Assembly (NCBI GenBank): GCA_017648805.1
Contig: JAGCIC010000100.1
Coordinates: 1-6,982, forward strand
Length of the DNA stretch: 6,982 nucleotides
Source of the DNA: Clostridia bacterium
GTDB taxonomy: Bacteria; Bacillota_A; Clostridia; Christensenellales; Aristaeellaceae
Direction of reading: 5' to 3'
Positions within the stretch are counted from its first letter, which is position 1, and each line of letters opens with the position of its first letter. This document shows positions 1 to 4,360 of the stretch, piece after piece. Under the pieces are notes generated by a model. That model did no database searches, was not told the origin of the DNA, and saw nothing but the letters and a program-made list of their open reading frames with translations. The position numbers and the translations under genes are program-made.

Positions 1-316
1 AGTCACCGGAGCGTTCGCAGGCAGGCGCGTCCTCGCACAGGCACGCCACGGGCGCCATGTCGCCCTCCGCCGCGCGCAGGATCTCCCCCACCGTGTAGTC
101 TTCCGGCTTGCGGGTAAGGCGGTAGCCGCCGTTGCGGCCGTGCATGCCCTCCACGAAGCCCGCTTCCACCAGGCCCGGCATTATCTTTTCCATGTATTTA
201 AGGCTGATCTCCTGCCGTGCGGCGATCTCCTTCATGGCCACGTCATCCCGGGATGTGTTTTCTGCCATGTCCACCATCACCCTCAGGGCGTACCTGCCCC
301 GCGTAGATACCATCAT
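1..316 (-). CDS. Rrf2-family (IscR-like) transcriptional regulator, C-terminus cut by window edge
   Basis: This is a DNA-binding regulator of the Rrf2 family, partial: 105 codons are visible and the rest lies beyond base 1. The N-terminus (MMVSTRGRYALRVMVDMA) is the typical Rrf2 winged-helix opening. It is followed by a helix-turn-helix (about residues 26-50, with ISLKYMEKIMPGLVEAGFV) and a wing, HGRNGGYRL, near 59-67. Residues 92-105 read CLCEDAPACERSGD, so Cys92, Cys94 and Cys100 are visible. The next codon starts with T, which would allow the third cysteine expected in IscR-type proteins. This suggests an Fe-S-sensing IscR-like protein rather than cysteine-free CymR, though no cluster can be proven from sequence. 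Of two adjacent ATGs I chose 316 over 313, because AGG at 328-326, overlapping the nifU stop, is then 9 bases away. It is the last visible gene of the sulfur operon, 12 bases after nifU, so it probably senses cluster or cysteine supply and controls the operon promoter (inference). Confidence 0.93.
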   Translation of the reverse strand, partial: MMVSTRGRYALRVMVDMAENTSRDDVAMKEIAARQEISLKYMEKIMPGLVEAGFVEGMHGRNGGYRLTRKPEDYTVGEILRAAEGDMAPVACLCEDAPACERSGD

Positions 317-328
317 AGGCGTTTACCT

Positions 329-760
329 TCAGTGGCAGTGCTCGCAGGTATCGCAGGAGGCCGGGAAGTCCTTGGGATCGTAGGCGATGCCGTTTTTATC
401 GTAATAATCCTTTACCGCGGCCTTGATCGCCTCCTCGGCCAGCACGGAGCAGTGCAGCTTGTGGGCGGGCAGCCCGTCCAGCGCCTCTGTGACCGCCTTG
501 TTGGTCAGCGTGAGCGCTTCGGACAGCGGCTTGCCCTTTATGAGCTCCGTAGCCATGGACGAAGATGCTATGGCGCTGCCGCAGCCGAAGGTCTCGAACT
601 TCACGTCGCTTATGATATCGCCGTCTATCTTCAGATAGATCTTCATTATGTCGCCGCACACGGGATTGCCGACTTCGCCCACACCGTCCGCGTTCTCTAT
701 CTGCCCCACGTTGCGGGGATTGCGGAAATGATCCATTACCTTTTCCGAATACAGTGCCAT
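329..760 (-). CDS. nifU: Iron-sulfur cluster assembly scaffold NifU (IscU-like, Clostridium type)
   Basis: This cytoplasmic scaffold assembles Fe-S clusters from iron and the persulfide sulfur supplied by NifS, then passes them to apoproteins. It has 143 residues and is a single IscU domain without the extra ferredoxin and C-terminal domains of nitrogen-fixation NifU. The cluster ligands are visible: Cys35 with Asp37 (GNPVCGD), Cys60 (FGCGSAIASSSMA) and Cys104 (HCSVLAEEAIKAA). The HscA-binding LPPVK motif of E. coli IscU is replaced here by LPAHK (97-101). The last eight residues, CDTCEHCH, add three cysteines (136, 139, 142) and two histidines beyond the IscU core, a possible extra metal site. 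I start at the ATG at 760, one base after the nifS stop. A longer reading from TTG at 772 would add only MRSN and overlap the nifS end. The closest ribosome-binding sequence is GAGAAG at 770-765, with a better AAGGAG at 779-774. Confidence 0.96.
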   Translation of the reverse strand: MALYSEKVMDHFRNPRNVGQIENADGVGEVGNPVCGDIMKIYLKIDGDIISDVKFETFGCGSAIASSSMATELIKGKPLSEALTLTNKAVTEALDGLPAHKLHCSVLAEEAIKAAVKDYYDKNGIAYDPKDFPASCDTCEHCH

Positions 761-779
761 ATTACTTCTCAAACTCCTT
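761..779 (-). promoter_or_regulatory. Start-deciding ribosome-binding region for nifU, embedded in the nifS end
   Basis: The last codons of nifS contain AAGGAG (779-774) and GAGAAG (770-765), followed by the nifS stop TAA and the nifU ATG at 760. The first is a good Shine-Dalgarno but about 13 bases from the ATG, while the second is weaker but close. Either way, the TTG at 772 sits between them and is an unlikely start. The one-base gap again points to coupled translation. Confidence 0.6.
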
Positions 780-1964
780 GAATATGTGTATGCGCTTGCC
801 GTTTTCCAGGTCGTGCCACAGAGGCGACATGGCGCGCAGGTGTTCCACCACGCTCTTTACGCTGTTCACCGTGTACGCGATCTCCTCGTCCGACAGCGGC
901 CTGTCCGTCGTGAGCCTTAACGACCCGTGGGCCACTTCGTGCACCCTGCCTATGGCAAGCAGCACGTGGCTGGGATCCAGGGAACCGCTGGTGCAGGCGG
1001 AGCCGCTGGAAGCGGAAATGCCCATGTCGTCCAGCATGAGCAGCAGGCTTTCGCCCTCAATGCCCTCAAAGCAGAAGGACACGTTGCCGGGCAGGCGGCT
1101 GTTTTCATCACCGTTCAGGCTGGAGTAGGGAATGCCCCTGAGTCCTGCGATGAGTCTGTCGCGGCTGTCCGCGATGGCTTTGCCAAGGCTGTCCATCTCT
1201 TTTACAGCGTCTTCCAGCGCCGCGGTCATGCCCATTATGCCCGCCAGGTTCTCGGTGCCCGCGCGCTTGCCCCTTTCCTGGGCGCCGCCCTCGATCAGAC
1301 TGTTCAACAGCACGCCCTGCCTCACGTACAGCGCGCCCACACCCTTGGGGCCGTGGAACTTGTGCGCGGAGACCGAGAGCATGTCGATGTTGTCTCTGAC
1401 CACGTCCACGGGTATGTGCCCCGCCGCCTGCACGGCGTCCGTGTGGAACACAACGCCCTTTTTCCGGCACACTTCGCCTATCTCGCGTATGGGCTGGATC
1501 GTGCCGATCTCGTTGTTGGCGTACATGATCGTGACCAGGCAGGTGTCGTCCCTGATCGCGTTTTCCGCGTCCGAAACGCTCACTATGCCCTTCTCGCCCA
1601 CGGGCAGATACGTCACCTCATAGCCCTGCTTTTCCAGTTTCTTCAGCGTATGCAGCACCGCGTGATGCTCGAACGCCGTGGAAATGATGTGCTTTTTGCC
1701 CTTTTTCGCGCCGTTGACCGCGGCGGAAACGATCGCCTGGTTGTCCGCCTCGCTGCCGCCGGAAGTGAAGTATATCTCCCTCGCCTTCGCGCCTATGCAC
1801 GCGGCCACCCGCTCACGGGCGTTTTCCAGCGCTTCCTTGGCCTTCTGGCCTATGGAATACAGGCTGGAGGGGTTGCCGTACACTTCCTCCATGTAGGGCA
1901 GCATGGCGTCGATCGCTTTGCGGCTCATTTTCGTGGTAGCCGCACAGTCAAGATAAAGTTCCAT
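762..1964 (-). CDS. nifS: Cysteine desulfurase NifS/IscS (PLP-dependent)
   Basis: This PLP enzyme converts L-cysteine to L-alanine and leaves a persulfide on its active-site cysteine, the sulfur source for NifU and possibly for thio-modification of tRNA. It is 400 residues, the normal length for the NifS/IscS (class V aminotransferase fold) family. Visible motifs are the N-terminal YLDCAATT (4-11), TSGGSEADN (67-75), the PLP-stacking His100 in FEHHAV, YANNEIGTIQ (148-157), HTDAVQAAG with Asp176 and Gln179 (174-182), and the PLP lysine Lys202 in SAHKFHGPKG. The catalytic Cys324 sits in SSGSACTSGSLDPSHVL, the short form of the motif typical of group I enzymes. The start is ATG at 1964, one base after the cysK stop, with GAGGAG (1974-1969) as Shine-Dalgarno. 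A TTG 12 bases upstream is in frame but lies within that ribosome-binding site. Its position between cysK, which makes its substrate, and nifU, which takes its product, fits a housekeeping Fe-S role. Confidence 0.97.
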   Translation of the reverse strand: MELYLDCAATTKMSRKAIDAMLPYMEEVYGNPSSLYSIGQKAKEALENARERVAACIGAKAREIYFTSGGSEADNQAIVSAAVNGAKKGKKHIISTAFEHHAVLHTLKKLEKQGYEVTYLPVGEKGIVSVSDAENAIRDDTCLVTIMYANNEIGTIQPIREIGEVCRKKGVVFHTDAVQAAGHIPVDVVRDNIDMLSVSAHKFHGPKGVGALYVRQGVLLNSLIEGGAQERGKRAGTENLAGIMGMTAALEDAVKEMDSLGKAIADSRDRLIAGLRGIPYSSLNGDENSRLPGNVSFCFEGIEGESLLLMLDDMGISASSGSACTSGSLDPSHVLLAIGRVHEVAHGSLRLTTDRPLSDEEIAYTVNSVKSVVEHLRAMSPLWHDLENGKRIHIFKEFEK

Positions 1965-1974
1965 ATTACTCCTC
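1965..1974 (-). promoter_or_regulatory. Start-deciding ribosome-binding site for nifS, embedded in the cysK stop
   Basis: GAGGAG (1974-1969) forms the last two glutamate codons of cysK and is followed by the cysK stop TAA and then the nifS ATG at 1964. The in-frame TTG at 1976 overlaps this site, so it cannot be served by it, and the ATG is the better start. The layout predicts translational coupling, with ribosomes finishing cysK restarting on nifS. Confidence 0.75.
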
Positions 1975-2898
1975 AAACAATGCAGTGGACAGGTACCTGT
2001 CGCCGGTGTCCGGCAGCAGCGCCACTATCGTCTTGCCCGCGCTCTCGGGGCGTTTGGCCACTTCGACCGCCGCCCACAGCGCCGCGCCGGAAGAGATGCC
2101 GCACAGCACACCTTCGGTCCGTCCCAGCAGTTTGCCGGTCGCAAACGCGTCCTCGTTGGTCACGGTGATTATCTCGTCGTATATGCTGGTGTCCAGCACT
2201 TCGGGCACGAAGCCCGCGCCGATGCCCTGGATCTTGTGGGCGCCGCCTTTGCCTGTGGAGAGCAGCGGTGACGCGGCGGGTTCCACCGCCACTATCGTCA
2301 CGCCGCTTTTCACGGACTTAAGGTACCTGCCCACGCCCGTAACGGTGCCGCCCGTGCCTACGCCCGCCACGAACACGTCGACTTCCCCGTCCGTGTCGCT
2401 GTAGATCTCCGGACCGGTGGTCTCAAAGTGCGTCCTGGGGTTGGCGGGGTTCACGAACTGGCCCGCGATGATGCTGCCGGGGGTGGCGGATTGTATTTCT
2501 TCCGCCTTCGCCACCGCGCCTTTCATGCCCAGCGCGCCTTCGGTCAGCACCAGTTCCGCGCCGTAGGCCTGTATGAGTTTCCTGCGCTCGATCGACATGG
2601 TCTCGGGCATGACTACGATAAGCCTGTAGCCCCTCGCCGTCGCCACCGCCGCCAGGCCTATGCCCGTGTTGCCGCTGGTGGGCTCGATGATCGTGCCGCC
2701 GGGCGCCAGGCGTCCGGACTTTTCCGCGTCGTCGATTATGGCTTTAGCCACGCGGTCCTTCACGGAGCCTGCGGGGTTAAAGTACTCAAGTTTCGCCAGC
2801 AGCCGGGCGTTAAGGCCCAGCTTTGCCTCGATCTTCGTAAGTCTGAGCAGAGGGGTGGAGCCGATAAGCTCGTCCACTCCATTGTATATCTTCGCCAT
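1966..2898 (-). CDS. cysK: Cysteine synthase A (O-acetylserine sulfhydrylase)
   Basis: This cytoplasmic PLP enzyme (fold type II, tryptophan synthase beta family) makes L-cysteine and acetate from O-acetyl-L-serine and sulfide. It is 310 residues, the standard CysK length, with no extra CBS domain. The PLP lysine is Lys47 in NPAGSVKDRV. The substrate loop PTSGNTGIG is at 73-81, the PLP phosphate-binding GTGGT at 181-185, and the family motif HKIQGIGAGFVP at 221-232. GISSGAA (267-273) holds the serine that contacts the pyridine nitrogen. The start ATG is preceded by a strong GGAGGG (2908-2903) directly after the metY stop, a gap of 10 bases. The gene supplies the cysteine that the next gene, nifS, consumes. 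In Bacillus, CysK also partners the Rrf2 regulator CymR, so a regulatory role here is possible but not shown. The serine acetyltransferase (CysE) that would make O-acetylserine is not in the window. Confidence 0.97.
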   Translation of the reverse strand: MAKIYNGVDELIGSTPLLRLTKIEAKLGLNARLLAKLEYFNPAGSVKDRVAKAIIDDAEKSGRLAPGGTIIEPTSGNTGIGLAAVATARGYRLIVVMPETMSIERRKLIQAYGAELVLTEGALGMKGAVAKAEEIQSATPGSIIAGQFVNPANPRTHFETTGPEIYSDTDGEVDVFVAGVGTGGTVTGVGRYLKSVKSGVTIVAVEPAASPLLSTGKGGAHKIQGIGAGFVPEVLDTSIYDEIITVTNEDAFATGKLLGRTEGVLCGISSGAALWAAVEVAKRPESAGKTIVALLPDTGDRYLSTALFEE

Positions 2899-2908
2899 GA
2901 TGCCCTCC

Positions 2909-4189
2909 TCAGATAGCGGCCAGGCCCTGCTCCAGGTCTTCGATTATGTCGTCTATGTGCTCGGTGCCGATGGACAGGCGCACGGTGGTGGAACGGATGC
3001 CCGCCGCCTTCAGGCCTTCCTCGTCCAGCTGGGAGTGGGTGGTGGAGGCGGGATGGATGACCAGGCTCTTTACGTCCGCCACGTTAGCCAGGAGGCTGAA
3101 CAGCTTAAGGCTCTCGGTGAACTTCTGGGCGTCCGCCTGGGTGCCCTTGATGTCCACGGTGAATATGGACGCCGCGCCCTTGGGGAAGTACAGGTCGTAC
3201 AGTTCCTTCGACCTGCCCGTCGCCAGGGAGGGATGGTTCACCTTTTCCACTTTGGGATGGTTCTTAAGGAAGTCCACAACCTTCAGCGCGTTCTCCACGT
3301 GCCTCTCCACGCGCAGGGACAGCGTCTCCAGGCCCTGCAGCAGCAGGAAGCTGTTGAAGGGGCTGATGGTGGCGCCCTGGTCTCTCATGATGGTGGTGCG
3401 CATCTTGACTATGTACGCTTGATTGCCCGCCGCTTCGGTGAACACCACGCCGTGATAGCTGGGGTTGGGCTTGGAAAGGCCGGGGAACTTGTCGTTCTGC
3501 GCCCAGTCGAACTTGCCGGAATCCACTACCACGCCGCCCATCACGGTGCCGTGGCCGCCGATAAACTTGGTGGCGGAGTGCACCACGATATCCGCGCCGT
3601 ACTCGATGGGCCTGAGCAGGTAGGGCGTGGCAAAGGTGTTGTCGACGATGAACGGGATGCCGTGCTTGTGGGCGATGTCTGCGATGGCCTTAAGGTCGAT
3701 CACGTCGCTGTTTGGGTTGCCCAGCGTTTCGGCGTAAAGCATTTTGGTGTTGGGCTTTATGGCTTTTTCGAAGTTTTCCGGATCGGTGGGATCCACGAAG
3801 GTGGTGGTCAGGCCCTGCTCCGGCAGGGTGTTGGCGAACAGGTTGGCCGTGCCGCCGTAAAGGTTCGCGGAGGACACGATGTGGTCGCCCGCCACGGCGA
3901 TGTTCTGCACCGCGTAGGTGATCGCGGCGGAACCGCTGGCGGTGGCAAGCGCGCCCACGCCGCCTTCCAGCGCGGCGATGCGCTTCTCGAACACGTCGCT
4001 GGTGGGGTTCATGAGCCTGGTATAAATGTTGCCGCCTTCGGTCAGCGCGAACCTGCCCGCCGCCTGGGCGGAATCCTTGAACACGTAACTGGTGGTGGCG
4101 TAAATGGGCACCGCGCGGGCGTCGGTCGCGGGATCGGCGGCTTCCTGCCCCACGTGCAGCTGTTTGGTCTCAAAACGGTATTCTTTCAT
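2909..4189 (-). CDS. metY: O-acetylhomoserine (thiol)-lyase / sulfhydrylase
   Basis: This PLP enzyme of the Cys/Met metabolism family (fold type I) makes homocysteine from O-acetyl-L-homoserine and sulfide, the direct sulfhydrylation route to methionine. Its 426 residues match the usual 425-430 of the MetY group and exceed the roughly 380-400 of cystathionine gamma-synthase or beta-lyase, which supports this call. Visible are YTRLMNPT with Tyr56 and Arg58 (56-63), SANLYGGT with Tyr111, VDNTFATP with Asp183, the PLP lysine Lys208 in [12 protein letters not shown], and a C-terminal [11 protein letters not shown] near 378-388. Arg404 in VRLSIG is the likely substrate-carboxylate contact. The start is set by AGGAG about 7 bases upstream (4200-4196) and the promoter just beyond. 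It is the first gene of the operon. Some MetY enzymes also accept O-acetylserine, so cysteine formation cannot be excluded. The acyl donor enzyme (MetX/MetA) is not in the window. Confidence 0.95.
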   Translation of the reverse strand: MKEYRFETKQLHVGQEAADPATDARAVPIYATTSYVFKDSAQAAGRFALTEGGNIYTRLMNPTSDVFEKRIAALEGGVGALATASGSAAITYAVQNIAVAGDHIVSSANLYGGTANLFANTLPEQGLTTTFVDPTDPENFEKAIKPNTKMLYAETLGNPNSDVIDLKAIADIAHKHGIPFIVDNTFATPYLLRPIEYGADIVVHSATKFIGGHGTVMGGVVVDSGKFDWAQNDKFPGLSKPNPSYHGVVFTEAAGNQAYIVKMRTTIMRDQGATISPFNSFLLLQGLETLSLRVERHVENALKVVDFLKNHPKVEKVNHPSLATGRSKELYDLYFPKGAASIFTVDIKGTQADAQKFTESLKLFSLLANVADVKSLVIHPASTTHSQLDEEGLKAAGIRSTTVRLSIGTEHIDDIIEDLEQGLAAI

Positions 4190-4229
4190 GTCGGTTCTCC
4201 TGTTATTTTATTTCGCCTCGGTTTGGCCG

Positions 4230-4258
4230 ATTATAACATTATTTACCTACCTCGTCAA
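4230..4258 (-). promoter_or_regulatory. Sigma-70/sigma-A promoter of the metY-cysK-nifS-nifU-Rrf2 operon
   Basis: On the minus strand, TTGACG (4258-4253) and a perfect TATAAT (4235-4230) are separated by 17 bases, a near-consensus housekeeping promoter. Transcription would start around 4224-4222, giving a leader of only about 35 bases before metY. That is too short for a SAM riboswitch or T-box, so control most likely acts on initiation. The A/T-rich run just upstream (about 4285-4263) could act as an UP element. A second TATAAT at 4270-4265 has no recognisable -35 at the right distance. Confidence 0.85.
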
Positions 4259-4265
4259 GGGGTAA
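4243..4265 (-). promoter_or_regulatory. Candidate operator: imperfect inverted repeat over the -35 box
   Basis: The outer arms TTACC (4265-4261) and GGTAA (4247-4243) are perfect inverted repeats spaced by 13 bases. A nested, offset repeat pairs TACCCC (4264-4259) with GAGGTA (4253-4248) at 5 of 6 positions. GGTA also occurs twice in tandem at 4251-4244. The -35 hexamer lies inside the repeat, where a bound dimer would block RNA polymerase. The A/T-flanked CC...GG layout loosely recalls IscR type 2 sites, but the spacing and inner bases do not match exactly. The Rrf2 protein of the same operon is the obvious candidate to bind here, which is inference only. Confidence 0.45.
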
Positions 4266-4318
4266 TTATATTATTTAAAAGTAAAGAAGCTGTTGCCCCG
4301 AAAGCGCCTTAAGCGAGG

Positions 4319-4344
4319 AAAACCCGCCCGGGTCACGGGCGGGT
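4319..4344 (-). terminator. Rho-independent terminator of the ABC transporter gene
   Basis: On the minus strand, 16 bases after the transporter stop codon, ACCCGCCCG (4344-4336) pairs perfectly with CGGGCGGGT (4330-4322) around a 5-base TGACC loop. A short T-run (TTTT counting the last stem base, 4322-4319) follows, then CC. The stem is GC-rich and strong, but the U-tract is short, so some read-through into the sulfur operon is possible. On the + strand the hairpin is not followed by Ts, so it works in one direction only. It separates the transporter from the next operon. Confidence 0.8.
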
Positions 4345-4360
4345 ATGTGCTTCTGTCGTT

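Noticed and set aside
140..781. + strand frame of 213 codons across the nifU and Rrf2 genes
   Set aside because: It crosses two well-supported minus-strand genes and has no domain or translation signal.
927..2168. + strand frame of 413 codons opposite nifS
   Set aside because: It is a mirror of the nifS coding frame, rich in His, Ala and Arg, with no recognisable motif or start signal.
4190..4229. Riboswitch or T-box leader before metY
   Set aside because: The promoter places the start near 4224-4222, leaving only about 35 bases of leader, too short for a SAM riboswitch or T-box, and no terminator hairpin lies between promoter and gene.
4265..4270. Second TATAAT as an alternative -10 box
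   Set aside because: The bases 16 to 18 positions upstream (around CAGCTT) do not resemble a -35 box, while the downstream TATAAT has TTGACG at exactly 17 bases.
2660..4312. Long + strand reading frame of 550 codons opposite metY and the start of cysK
   Set aside because: It lies antisense to clear PLP enzymes with all motifs present, its translation is low-complexity (rich in Gly, His, Val, Arg) with no domain, and it has no ribosome-binding site. It results from high GC at third codon positions.
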